Source of the DNA: Ktedonobacteria bacterium
GTDB lineage: Bacteria; Chloroflexota; Ktedonobacteria; Ktedonobacterales; JACDGC01
Assembly (NCBI GenBank): GCA_027459785.1
Contig: DAIDGU010000063.1
Coordinates: 1-64,000, forward strand
DNA: 64,000 bases
Reading direction: 5' to 3'
Part shown: one piece after another, positions 56,197-64,000 of the stretch
How positions within the stretch are numbered: position 1 is the stretch's first letter
Layout of the letters: each line of letters starts with the position of its first letter
Program-made: the position numbers and the translations under genes
The notes under the pieces: model-generated
The model's database searches: none
What the model was told of the DNA's origin: nothing
What the model saw: only the letters and a program-made list of their open reading frames with translations

Positions 56197-57012
56197 TTAC
56201 TCGCTGGTTTCGTCCAGGATCGCTTGCGCCCGCGCGATGACGGGGCGGTCGACCATCTGGCCCGCCGCGCGCTGCGCGCCCTCGCCCTGCGCCGCCACTG
56301 CGTCGCGGATCTGCCGCGCCCAGGCCAGTTCCGCCGCCGTCGGGCCGAAGCCCGCGTTGACCACCGCAATCTGCTTGGGATGGATGCACAACTTGCCACC
56401 GAAACCTAGCTGCCGCGCCCGCGCGATGTCGCGTGCCAGGGCCGCAGGATCGTCCAGCGCCGCCGTCACGCCGTCCACCGGTGACAACACGCCCGCCAGC
56501 CGCGATGCCAGCACGAGGTGCGATCTGGCAAAGAGCAGCCCCAGATCATCATCGGGGATGCCCAGGTCCAATTGGAAGTCCCACGAGCCGAAGATCAGCC
56601 GTGCCACGCGAGGATGGGCCGCGATGGCCTGCGCCTGCGCCAGCCCTTGCGCGCTTTCGATCATCGGCAGGATCGAACCCGTGCCGGCATACGCTGCCAC
56701 AACAGCGTCAAGCTCGCCCGGCGCTTCCACTTTCGGCACCACCACGCCTGCAATGCCCGGCTGGCTGAGCAGGGCCAGGTCGGGGGCGAAGTGGGGCGAT
56801 GACGGCGCGTTCACGCGCAAATACACTGCCGCACCATCGCCGGTAGGCTGCGCTGCCAGCCACGCTCCCACGGCCTCCCGCGCCGCCGCTTTTCGGTCCG
56901 CGGCCACCGCGTCTTCCAGATCCAGCATGATTACGTGCGCACCGGAGGAACGCGCCTTGGCGAAACGGTCGGGGCGGTCGCCCGGCACAAAGAGATACGA
57001 ACGCGCGATCAT
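56197..57012 (-). CDS. HpcH/HpaI aldolase / citrate-lyase beta-subunit family protein
   Basis: 271 residues with the CitE/CLYBL-type pattern: RSYLFVPGDRPDRFAKA, VIMLDLEDAVAADRKAAARE, GVVVPKVEAPGELD, PMIESAQGL and GGKLCIHPKQIAVVN. Members split malyl-, citramalyl- or citryl-CoA compounds using Mg; single genes without the other citrate-lyase subunits are most often CLYBL- or malyl-CoA-lyase-like. GAGGAGG seven bases before the ATG at 57012 fixes the start. Confidence 0.9.
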   Translation of the reverse strand: MIARSYLFVPGDRPDRFAKARSSGAHVIMLDLEDAVAADRKAAAREAVGAWLAAQPTGDGAAVYLRVNAPSSPHFAPDLALLSQPGIAGVVVPKVEAPGELDAVVAAYAGTGSILPMIESAQGLAQAQAIAAHPRVARLIFGSWDFQLDLGIPDDDLGLLFARSHLVLASRLAGVLSPVDGVTAALDDPAALARDIARARQLGFGGKLCIHPKQIAVVNAGFGPTAAELAWARQIRDAVAAQGEGAQRAAGQMVDRPVIARAQAILDETSE

Positions 57013-57056
57013 CGGCCACCTCCTCTTTATGTGATACCACATCAGCCTGTTTTCGG

Positions 57057-57528
57057 TAATACCCCTTTCGGGTAAAGACTGCGGTCAGTGGGGCCGGACA
57101 GACAGGAATGTCTGTCCTCCGGGGTTCTGAGGAATGGTGGTTCTCCGGGGGGCCGGACAGACAGGAATGTCTGTCCTCCATGGTTCTGAGGAATGTCTGT
57201 CCTCCATGGTTATGGAGAATGGCTGTCCTCCGTTATCCATACTGATCACCCGCAAAGCGTATGATACCCGATTCGATGATCACGCGCTCCCCCGGAGAAC
57301 CACCACCTCTGGCGGTCATTCCGCTCCCCCGAGAACCACCACTCCTGTCTGTTACGCTGGCGGACAGGAATGTCCGCCCCACGACTACCCGGAGGACCGA
57401 CATTCCTGTCTGTCGTTACGCTCCCCCGGAGGACCGACATTCCTGTCTGTCGCTACGATCCCCCGGAGGACCGACATTCCTGTCTGTCCGGCCCCAATGA
57501 CCACCGTCTGTACCCGCAAGGGGTATGA
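57057..57528. repeat. Composite MITE-like element with about 60-base terminal inverted repeats (family A)
   Basis: The left end (TAATACCCCTTTCGGGTAAA, GACTGCGGTCAGTGGGGCCG) and the right end (CGGCCCCAATGACCACCGTC, TGTACCCGCAAGGGGTATGA) are reverse complements over about 60 bases with few mismatches. Inside are at least seven GGACAGACAGGAATGTCTGT-type palindromes. No gene is present. Confidence 0.8.
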
Positions 57529-57564
57529 ACGAACAGGAAAATCGAGCAAGCTCACTGAATCCTA

Positions 57565-57704
57565 GTCCGCGTCTGTAGGGGCGTACCCTTGTGGTCGCCC
57601 TGGTCCCCGTCGCCGATCTCGCCATCGGTGTGGTCGCCCTGGTCCCCGTCGCCGATCTCGCCATCGGTGTGGTTGCCCCGGTTCCCGTCGCCGATCTCGC
57701 TCCG
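57565..57704 (+). repeat. Family F repeat followed by 39-base tandem repeat
   Basis: 57569-57600 is the reverse complement of the repeat in the VWA gene (5411-5455). From 57591 a 39-base unit (GTGGTCGCCCTGGTCCCCGT...) repeats at 57630 and, decayed, at 57669. It leads up to a small coiled-coil gene. Confidence 0.75.
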
Positions 57705-57789
57705 GTCCCTGATGCTGGCGCAGCCGGTACAGAGATCGCTGCGGGTGCCGATAAGGAAAAGGAGAGCATTTTTAGGGGAGGGTGAAACT

Positions 57790-58125
57790 ATGCTGGATCT
57801 GCCGGCGATTGTGCGCTCACTGAATCAGCCCCTCACGCCCGAACGGCTCGCCGACCTGGCAGACCTGTTGCCCGACCTGGAGGGGCAGTTGCAGCGATCA
57901 CGCGAGCGCGTGCGCCAGGTGGTACAGCAGCCAGGGGCGCGGCGCAAACAGGCACGGGGCGACGAGCGATCCGAGACGCAGCGCGAGGCAGTGCAAGAGA
58001 TCCAGGCGTACATCACGACGCTGGAACTGACCATCGCCCGTGTGCAGCGCACCATCATCAATTATCGCCGGATGCAAGAATCGCGCCGCTTCGCCTCCGA
58101 TTTCCCCCAGCGCGGCGGACGCTGA
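57790..58125 (+). CDS. Small coiled-coil protein
   Basis: 111 residues: LTPERLADLADLLPDLEGQL, a helix rich in Arg/Gln (RERVRQVVQQ) and EIQAYITTLELTIARVQRTI, a heptad-like pattern. No family recognised. GGGAGGG seven bases before the ATG at 57790 fixes the start. The region directly upstream is repeat DNA whose frame is open but not part of the gene. Confidence 0.75.
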   Translation: MLDLPAIVRSLNQPLTPERLADLADLLPDLEGQLQRSRERVRQVVQQPGARRKQARGDERSETQREAVQEIQAYITTLELTIARVQRTIINYRRMQESRRFASDFPQRGGR

Positions 58126-58162
58126 GGCGCATCGGATGTGCCGTGCCATCAAGCTTGCTCCT

Positions 58163-59470
58163 CTATTGCCCCCACACCAGCGCCGTCGCGTTTTGCTCCT
58201 GGGGCGCGCTCACGCCGCTGGTCAGATACGTCTGGATCGCGGGCGTCTGCACGCCGCTGGCGGCGGGGATGGCCGTCAGGGAGAAGCCCTGGCTGGTGGG
58301 CGACCACGCGGGCGTGCCGCTGGCGAGCGTTCCCTGCGTCGCCAGATCTTGCGCCGCGCTGCCGGCGGTCGTCGCTTGCAGGAAGGGACCATAGGGCGCA
58401 TCGATGGGCTGCGCCAGCGCCAGGGCCACGTATTGCCCGTTGGGCGCGACGGCCAGCCGGAAATTCGCCTCTGCCGCCGCCAGCGCCGTGAGGCCGGTGA
58501 AGATTGGTTCCGGCGTGGTACTGCCGCCGCTCAGCAGGTAAAAATGGTAGGGCGTGGTGGGCGCTGGCGTCGCCGTCGCCGTCGCCTTGGGCGCGGGATG
58601 GGGCGTCGCCAGGGCGCTCGCCGTCTGGTACGCGATGACGCTGCCGTCGCTGCTGACCGACCAGGGATACGGCACATAGGGCGTCGTGGTATCAGGCAAG
58701 CATAGGACGCCATTGCACAGCGAAGGCGGTGGTGTCGCCGCGCCCAAGGAGGCGATCAGCCGATCCTTCTGCGTGGTCAGGTCAATGGCGTGCAGTTCTG
58801 CCGTGCCAGTGCCGCTGGAATTGATGCGCTGAATCGTCGAGTAAAAGAGCGTCGTGCCGCGCGCCGCAATCTCCCACACGCTTTGCAAGCCGGCAATCGA
58901 CTCCGGCGTGGTCGTGGTGCCGCCCGGTTGCACCTGCGCCACCGTGCCGGCGTGGGTAAAGACCAAATGTTGCGCGTTGGCGCTGTCGGTATACCAGGCC
59001 ACGTGCTGACCCAGCAGCGGCACATCGCCCGCGATCAAGCTCAGCTTGCCATCCGCGAGGGCCACGGTGAAAAGCGACCCGGTATATTGCGCGGGCTGCA
59101 CGGCGGTCGTCGCTGGCACCAGTGGCGGGTAGCCCGGCGCGAGCGGCGGCGCACGCAGTACGAAAGCCAGCAACGTATGATCCGGCGACCAAATGAGCGG
59201 TCCCCAGGTCGCGCCCGTCGCGCTCAAGTGCAATTGTGTGATGGCGTGGGGCGGCGCACCACCCGTGCGCGCCCAGATGTCGCCGTTGCGGATGAAGGCA
59301 TAGTCGCCGCTGGGCAGCGTCGGCAAGGCCGTGGGAGGTGGGGGGGCCGGCGCAGTGCTGTTGCTGCTCGTTCCCGCGCTCTGGCCCAGGCCCGGCACGG
59401 CACAGCCCGCCAGGGCCACCAGCGCCAGCAAACCGGTGCTAATCAAAACTGTCAATCGTCGCGTGTTCAA
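58163..59470 (-). CDS. Lipoprotein with TolB-like beta-propeller
   Basis: 435 residues. A signal peptide with lipobox LAGC (Cys23) is followed by a Pro/Thr/Ser linker and a repeated WxPDHTLLAFVLR / VSSDGSVIAYQ / VAPNGQYVALAL / WSPTSQGFSL pattern typical of TolB-type or WD40-like propellers. It should sit on the outer face of the membrane. Translation begins at a TTG (59470) with GGGAG eight bases upstream. No TolA/Pal partners occur. Confidence 0.82.
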   Translation of the reverse strand: MNTRRLTVLISTGLLALVALAGCAVPGLGQSAGTSSNSTAPAPPPPTALPTLPSGDYAFIRNGDIWARTGGAPPHAITQLHLSATGATWGPLIWSPDHTLLAFVLRAPPLAPGYPPLVPATTAVQPAQYTGSLFTVALADGKLSLIAGDVPLLGQHVAWYTDSANAQHLVFTHAGTVAQVQPGGTTTTPESIAGLQSVWEIAARGTTLFYSTIQRINSSGTGTAELHAIDLTTQKDRLIASLGAATPPPSLCNGVLCLPDTTTPYVPYPWSVSSDGSVIAYQTASALATPHPAPKATATATPAPTTPYHFYLLSGGSTTPEPIFTGLTALAAAEANFRLAVAPNGQYVALALAQPIDAPYGPFLQATTAGSAAQDLATQGTLASGTPAWSPTSQGFSLTAIPAASGVQTPAIQTYLTSGVSAPQEQNATALVWGQ

Positions 59471-59649
59471 GTCTCTATCTCCCGCTCAGGGTGTATTCTG
59501 GTGTGTTCTGCTGTATCGCCTCAGGCTGTATCGCTTCAGATCATAGCACACCAGATGCCCTAGTTCGACTATTATCTTGACCACACTTGGACTTTTGCCG
59601 CATAATCCTATAAAGCGGACACTACACGACACAGCCAAAGGAACCAGCG

Positions 59650-61080
59650 GTGGATGGTGTCGCCGATTTTTTGGAGGCGAACGATCACAAGATTATGACG
59701 ACCAATGACGCGCCAACTGCCAGCCCACGCACCTTCAGCGTGCAAACGTTGGGCTGCAAGGTCAACCAGGCCGACAGCGAAGCCATCGCGGCGGAACTGA
59801 TCGCGCGTGGCTTGCGTCCCGCGCCGGACAGCGCGGGGGCGGATGTCGTCGTCGTCAACACTTGCACCGTCACCCACCTGGGCGACCGTTCCTCGCGCCA
59901 ACTGCTCAGCCAGGCGCGGCGCGGCGCGCCGGCAGCCCTGCTCGTCGCCACCGGCTGCTATGCACAGGTAGCCCCCCAGGCCGTCGCGGCCCTGCCCGGC
60001 GTGGACCTCGTCGTGCCGAACACCGCGAAAGAGACCATTGCCACCACGATCCTCGCCCAGTTGGACGCGCCCGCGCGCCCCGCCCTGCCCTTGCCGGTCC
60101 TGCCGGTGGCCGATCCTGATGACCGCCTGCTGGCAGAGATCGTCGGCAAGACGCGCGTGCAGGTGAAGGTGCAAGACGGCTGCGATAACCGCTGCACCTA
60201 TTGCATCGTGCCCACCGCGCGCGGTGCCTCGCGCAGCCGGCCCATCCGCGACATCGTCGCTTTCGTGCAGCGCAAAGCGGCGGCGGGCATGCAGGAAGTC
60301 GTGCTGACGGGCATTCACCTTGGCGACTACCATCCCACGCCAGATACTGACCTGGGCGACCTCATCGCCGCGCTGCTCGCCGCAACGACCATCCCGCGCA
60401 TCCGCGTTTCATCGCTGGAACCGGAAGACTTCCGGCTGGATTGGCTGGACCACTGGGCCGATCCGCGCATGTGCCGGCACCTACACCTGCCGTTGCAGAG
60501 CGGCAGCGACGCCGTGCTGCGCCGGATGGCCCGCCGCTATACCAGCGCCCGCTATCGTGCCATCGCCACCGCCGCCTATGCCGCCATTCCCGATCTGGCG
60601 CTGACCACCGACATCATCGCCGGCTTCCCCGGCGAGACGGTGGATGACGCCGCGCGCACCCTGGCCCTGGCGGAAGAGTTGCATTTCGCCAAGATGCATG
60701 TGTTTCGCTTCTCGCCGCGCGCTGGCACCGCCGCCGCCCGCATGCGCCCCCTCGTCGCGGAGCCGGTGAAGCGGGTGCGCTCCGAAGCATTGCTGGCGCT
60801 GAACGACACGCTGGCGCACGCCTTCCGTGCGCGCCATGTGGGTCGGCGCGTGTGCGTGCTGTGGGAAAGCCGCAAGCCGTGGGGCTGGGAAGGGCTGACC
60901 GATAACTATCTGCGCGTCGAACTGCGCGACGATGCCGTCCCAGCGGACCGCGACCTGCATAACTGTTGCACGGAGGTCACGATCACAGGCTGCCGCGCAG
61001 ATGCCGTCATCGGCACGCTCGTCGCCCCTGCCGTCACCACGCCCCCGCGAACCAGCACCCAGGAGAGCCTGTATGGGTAA
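59650..61080 (+). CDS. mtaB: tRNA t6A37 methylthiotransferase MtaB
   Basis: 476 residues. An N-terminal MTTase domain (TLGCKVNQADSEAI, VVVNTCTVTHLGD and TGCYAQV with its three cysteines), a radical-SAM domain with C178, C182, C185 (CDNRCTYCIVP), and a C-terminal TRAM-like region. The TLGCKVNQ signature separates MtaB from MiaB and RimO. It adds a methylthio group to t6A at position 37 of tRNA. The GTG at 59650 has AAGGAA upstream; an ATG at 59695 is a shorter alternative. The next gene overlaps by eight bases. Confidence 0.93.
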   Translation: MDGVADFLEANDHKIMTTNDAPTASPRTFSVQTLGCKVNQADSEAIAAELIARGLRPAPDSAGADVVVVNTCTVTHLGDRSSRQLLSQARRGAPAALLVATGCYAQVAPQAVAALPGVDLVVPNTAKETIATTILAQLDAPARPALPLPVLPVADPDDRLLAEIVGKTRVQVKVQDGCDNRCTYCIVPTARGASRSRPIRDIVAFVQRKAAAGMQEVVLTGIHLGDYHPTPDTDLGDLIAALLAATTIPRIRVSSLEPEDFRLDWLDHWADPRMCRHLHLPLQSGSDAVLRRMARRYTSARYRAIATAAYAAIPDLALTTDIIAGFPGETVDDAARTLALAEELHFAKMHVFRFSPRAGTAAARMRPLVAEPVKRVRSEALLALNDTLAHAFRARHVGRRVCVLWESRKPWGWEGLTDNYLRVELRDDAVPADRDLHNCCTEVTITGCRADAVIGTLVAPAVTTPPRTSTQESLYG

Positions 61081-61342
61081 GATCATTGATTTGGCGGATT
61101 ATCGCCGCAAGAAATGCCTCGAAGCGCTCATGTTGCAAATCGGACTGCCTGGTTATTGTGACGAATGTGGCGACGATATCGAGGCGCTTTTGCTGGAAGG
61201 CGAACTGGACGGCGCGGACTTTGACCTGGCCGCGCTGCTGGGCGAACTGGATGCCGCTCAGCCCCAGGCTGCTGTCGCACCACTGCCCTTCACGGCCCCG
61301 CCCGTCCGCCGTCGCCGCGCCCAACGCTCCCGCAAGAAATAA
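61073..61342 (+). CDS. Small acidic protein with CxxC, coupled to mtaB
   Basis: 89 residues: GKIIDLADYRRKKCLEALML, then GYCDECGDDIEALLLEGELD with a CxxC pair, and a Pro/Arg-rich basic tail (RRRRAQRSRKK). No family recognised; the CDEC could hold zinc or be redox-active. AGGAGA seven bases before the ATG fixes the start, and its overlap with the end of mtaB implies coupled translation. Confidence 0.75.
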   Translation: MGKIIDLADYRRKKCLEALMLQIGLPGYCDECGDDIEALLLEGELDGADFDLAALLGELDAAQPQAAVAPLPFTAPPVRRRRAQRSRKK

Positions 61343-61512
61343 GGAGGACAGACATTCCTGTCTGTCACTCAATCTGGCGGACAGCCATTCTCCCTAACAT
61401 CGGAGGACAGCCATTCCTGTCTGTCACTCAATCTGGCGCACAGCCATCCCCTTACCATCCGAGGACAGACATTCCTGTCTGTCATAACGGCGGACAGGAA
61501 TGTCCGCCCCAG
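61342..61512. repeat. Cluster of family A palindromes
   Basis: Four units of GGAGGACAGACATTCCTGTC or variants with TCACTCAATCTGGCG linkers lie at about 61342-61370, 61402-61425, 61461-61480 and 61485-61512. Confidence 0.8.
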
Positions 61513-61561
61513 GCTGATCGCTTCTCGCCCCACGAAGCGTTCAAAAGCATATACTACCCAT

Positions 61562-62914
61562 ATGGATGCCGTTGACGTTACCTCGCTTCAACCTTTCGAG
61601 GCGATCCCGGAGATCGTCGTGCCGCCCGATGCGCGGCGCAACCCTGTCGCGTATCTGTTGCACGCCGCTGTCACGGCGGAACCCATCTTTCGCCGGCGGA
61701 CGCCGCCGCGCCAGGTGAGCCGCTACGGCCCCTGGCAGGTCTATCTGGTGGGACCGGCGGCGAATCGCTTTGTGTTGCACACCCACCGCCATCTCTTCGC
61801 GCATCGCCAGGGCTGGCAGGCGTTTTTCGGTGGCGTCTGGAATGAGAATCTGCTCTATCTGGACGGCGCGGCGCATGCGGCCCACCGGCGCATCATGGCC
61901 CCGGCCTTCACAGCGGCAGACATGGGGGCGCACCTGGCAGTGATGCAGCGTGTCATCGGCCGCCGCACGGCGGCCTGGGGCGAGGAGGCGGCGGTAGAGG
62001 TTCGTCTGGCTACGCGCGATCTGGCGTTCGACGTGGTAGCCGAGGCGCTGCTGGGCTTCGCGCCGGCGGCGCGGGTGCGGGCGCTGCATGCGGCGCGCGA
62101 TACCCTTTGCCGCAATCCCTATCCTTATGGCAAGGCGGCGTACTGGCGGCACATCGCCGCGCAGCGCGCGCACCTCAACGAGTTGCTGCAAGCAGCCATC
62201 GCCACCCGTGAAGCGCATGCTGCGCCGGATTTGCTGGCGCGCATGGCCGCCGCGCGGGACGATCCCGCTGGCGTGTTAGACGCAGACCACTTCCTGGGGC
62301 ATATCCAGGTGTTGCTGGAAGCCGGCCACACAACGACGATGGACACGGCCACCTGGGTGCTGGGCCTGTTGGCGACGCACCCCACCGAGCAGGCCCGCGT
62401 GCGCGCTGAGGTCGCCGCCGTGCTAGCCGACCATGCCGGCGCACTGAACTTGCCTGCGCTCAAGGCGATGAACGTGTTGGGCCATGTCATCGATGAAGCT
62501 GGCCGCCTGCGCACGCCGGTCGATACCGCGCCGCGCGGCGCGCTGACCGACATCCCCTTCGCCGGCTACCACATTCCGCAGGGGACGTTCGTGCGGCTGC
62601 ACCTGGGCGCGACACACCGCTTGCCCGCCGTCTTCACTGATCCCACCCGCTTCGACCCCGACCGCTTCGCGCCGCCGCGCGCGGAGCAGCGCCGCACGCC
62701 GTATGGGCTGGTGACGTTCGGGGGCGGCCCGCGTATCTGCATCGGCATGCAGTTCGCCCAGGTGGAGATCAAGGCGCTGGTGGCCCATCTGGTGCAGCAT
62801 TATCGCATCGATCCCATTCCCGGCCTCACGCCGCCGAACGTCTACGACCCCGCCGACCCCGATGATTCGCTGCCACGTGGCTTGCCCCTGCGCTTCGTGC
62901 GGCTGCATGGCTGA
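61562..62914 (+). CDS. Cytochrome P450
   Basis: 450 residues. The I-helix AGHTTTMDTATW, the ExxR motif EAGR in VIDEAGRLRTPV, the PxRF-like DPTRFDPDRFAPP and the haem loop FGGGPRICIG with Cys393 as ligand are all present. The I-helix acid residue usually before the Thr is His here (AGHTT). No membrane segment is seen, so it is a soluble bacterial P450; no ferredoxin or reductase gene is adjacent. A TATACT box at 61548-61553 lies eight bases before the ATG, which suggests a leaderless transcript. Confidence 0.93.
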   Translation: MDAVDVTSLQPFEAIPEIVVPPDARRNPVAYLLHAAVTAEPIFRRRTPPRQVSRYGPWQVYLVGPAANRFVLHTHRHLFAHRQGWQAFFGGVWNENLLYLDGAAHAAHRRIMAPAFTAADMGAHLAVMQRVIGRRTAAWGEEAAVEVRLATRDLAFDVVAEALLGFAPAARVRALHAARDTLCRNPYPYGKAAYWRHIAAQRAHLNELLQAAIATREAHAAPDLLARMAAARDDPAGVLDADHFLGHIQVLLEAGHTTTMDTATWVLGLLATHPTEQARVRAEVAAVLADHAGALNLPALKAMNVLGHVIDEAGRLRTPVDTAPRGALTDIPFAGYHIPQGTFVRLHLGATHRLPAVFTDPTRFDPDRFAPPRAEQRRTPYGLVTFGGGPRICIGMQFAQVEIKALVAHLVQHYRIDPIPGLTPPNVYDPADPDDSLPRGLPLRFVRLHG

Positions 62915-63049
62915 CGCGTATCAGCATTGAATATATTGGAATGCAGCTTGCGTTATGGCCAAGCAGCGTGTTGCCGGAAATGGCATACCCGCGCAGAATA
63001 TCAGATCGAGCCGGCACGGCATCCTCACACACAAAGGACGGGTTTACCT

Positions 63050-63259
63050 ATGTTTTGCCCCACCTGTGGTTCACTGCTTGACGACACGCTCGATTTCGCC
63101 CAGGACGAGCCGTTGCACTGCCCCGCCTGTGGCCGGCTCTTCACCGAAGAGGAAGTGTTGCTCATGCCGCTGGGTGATCCGGCGGCGATCTTCGCGCCCT
63201 TCCTGGCGCAACTGGCGACGCGCACCACCGTCATCTCCGCCGGAGCCGTCTATCTCTGA
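63050..63259 (+). CDS. Small zinc-ribbon protein
   Basis: 69 residues. Two CxxC pairs (MFCPTCGSLL and LHCPACGRLF) form a zinc ribbon in the first 30 residues; the rest is a hydrophobic helix (IFAPFLAQLATRT). AAAGGA lies 12 bases before the ATG at 63050. No family is named; such proteins are often regulators or assembly factors. Confidence 0.75.
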   Translation: MFCPTCGSLLDDTLDFAQDEPLHCPACGRLFTEEEVLLMPLGDPAAIFAPFLAQLATRTTVISAGAVYL

Positions 63260-63270
63260 GCGAGGCCGGA

Positions 63271-63425
63271 AAAGACAGTGGTCAGCGGGGCCGGACAGAC
63301 AAGAATGTCTGTCCTCCGTGGTTATGGAGAATGGCGGTCCTCCGGATTAAAGGGACAGGCAGAAATGGTGGCCCTCGGTACCTTTAATAGCTGTCCTTCG
63401 TCACTTTACGATCACCCGCGTAGGA
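63271..63425. repeat. Family A repeat element
   Basis: AGTGGTCAGCGGGGCCGGAC, then AGACAAGAATGTCTGTCCTC and GTTATGGAGAATGGCGGTCC, ending in GATCACCCGC. It matches the left part of the element at 57057-57528. Confidence 0.75.
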
Positions 63426-63427
63426 TT

Positions 63428-63976
63428 TTACTCCCAGCCGTGCGGCTGGGGCAGCAGGCGCAGTGGCAGGCCGGTGCGCGTCGCCACCATCGTGCGCAGC
63501 CCCTCCGCCGCCAGGCGATAGGCCTCGCGCGTGTCGCCCTTCAAGCCCGGCAACGCCAGCGGTGCGCCCGCGTGTTCGATCCAGGCGACCGTCGGGCCGT
63601 CCCAGAAAATGATAAACACGATATCATTCGGCTTGCGCGGCGAGGGAGGGATGACCGCCCAGGCACGGATGCGCTGCCAGGGAACGAGGACGCCACGGGT
63701 GGCCCGCCCGTTGCCAAACGTGGTGCTGGCGACCTGCGCCACGCGCAGCCCCGTGTTATCCGCCGTGGCGATGGGCAACGTCGCATAACCGCGCCGCCGG
63801 CTGAGCGCCAACATCACATAGATGCTGATGAAAAACAGCACGATGAGGCCGAAGAAAATCGCCAACACGATGAAGCCCACCGTGACGTTTATTATCGTAA
63901 TCGAAGGCGATACCACGGCATAGACGATCAACATGACGAACAGTGCCAGGCGCATCCACTGGAGCGGCGAGCTCAT
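63428..63976 (-). CDS. Membrane protein with cytoplasmic domain, start possibly beyond the window
   Basis: About 182 residues from the ATG at 63976; the frame stays open to the right edge, so a longer protein is possible. Two hydrophobic segments (about 8-28 and 32-60) are followed by RRRGYATLPIATADNTGLRV and a soluble domain with VLVPWQRIRAWAVIPPSPRK and FIIFWDGPTVAW. The layout resembles small PH-like membrane proteins, but I cannot assign it. Confidence 0.6.
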   Translation of the reverse strand: MSSPLQWMRLALFVMLIVYAVVSPSITIINVTVGFIVLAIFFGLIVLFFISIYVMLALSRRRGYATLPIATADNTGLRVAQVASTTFGNGRATRGVLVPWQRIRAWAVIPPSPRKPNDIVFIIFWDGPTVAWIEHAGAPLALPGLKGDTREAYRLAAEGLRTMVATRTGLPLRLLPQPHGWE

Positions 63977-64000
63977 CCGACCCAACAAGGTGATGCGCCC

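Noticed and set aside
57591-57785. Repeat peptide frame (VALVPVADLAIGV units)
   Set aside because: It is produced by a 39-base tandem repeat in intergenic repeat DNA; the real gene starts at 57790 with its own ribosome site.

Overview
The window looks like chromosomal DNA of a GC-rich bacterium, most likely a member of the Chloroflexota or a close relative. This rests on gene content and style, not on a marker-gene search: an rpsF-ssb-rpsR cluster, a split glycine decarboxylase (gcvPA/gcvPB), a large tubulin-like protein family, a MoxR/VWA pair, abundant dispersed palindromic repeats, and only one lipoprotein-type signal and no outer-membrane genes. There are no phage structural genes, transposase genes, rRNA or tRNA genes that I can recognise.

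Layout. 1-521 is the end of a Gly-rich protein. 792-6091 holds recA, then a MoxR-type AAA+ ATPase and a VWA-domain protein. 6294-10605 carries rpsF-ssb-rpsR, a membrane-anchored parvulin-type foldase and hemW. 10668-16736 has a small unknown gene, a recJ-like nuclease, an enoyl-CoA hydratase and a three-gene monocarboxylate/solute-permease cluster. 16916-18451 is a fused uroporphyrinogen-III methyltransferase/synthase. 18637-24022 is a three-gene minus-strand cassette of visibly lower GC: a tubulin/FtsZ-like protein with an intact GGGTGSG loop, a second related protein that lacks that loop but has a membrane segment, and a small membrane protein. It has its own good promoter and a weak terminator. 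I consider it the best candidate for a poorly described system.

24328-28877 is a complete glycine-cleavage set (gcvT, gcvH, gcvPA, gcvPB) missing only the L-protein. 29011-29645 is a small two-gene unit whose first gene is broken by one in-frame TAA. 29837-33881 has pnp, rpsO and a thymidylate-synthase-family gene with Asp at the substrate-selecting Asn position. 33958-41676 mixes a HAD phosphatase, a LysM/M23 peptidase, an orphan AAA+ response regulator, a PP2C phosphatase, a carbonic-anhydrase-like protein, two pterin enzymes and two membrane proteins. 41856-43757 holds two paralogous degenerate protein kinases. 43980-51322 has a PHP phosphatase, an SDR, a DUF155/RMD1-like protein and a glycosyltransferase-debranching enzyme pair. 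51437-64000 has purL, an Asp-box protein, a possible ADP-ribosyltransferase-like protein, a CitE-like lyase, a TolB-like lipoprotein, mtaB, a cytochrome P450 and small proteins.

Intergenic DNA is occupied by at least six families of short structured repeats, several with long terminal inverted repeats like MITEs. One repeat family has entered the VWA coding sequence in frame. Most genes have clear Shine-Dalgarno sequences (AGGAG/GGAGG), which I used to fix starts. Sigma-70-like promoters with -10 boxes TATACT, TACAAT or TATAGT were found by eye at several genes.
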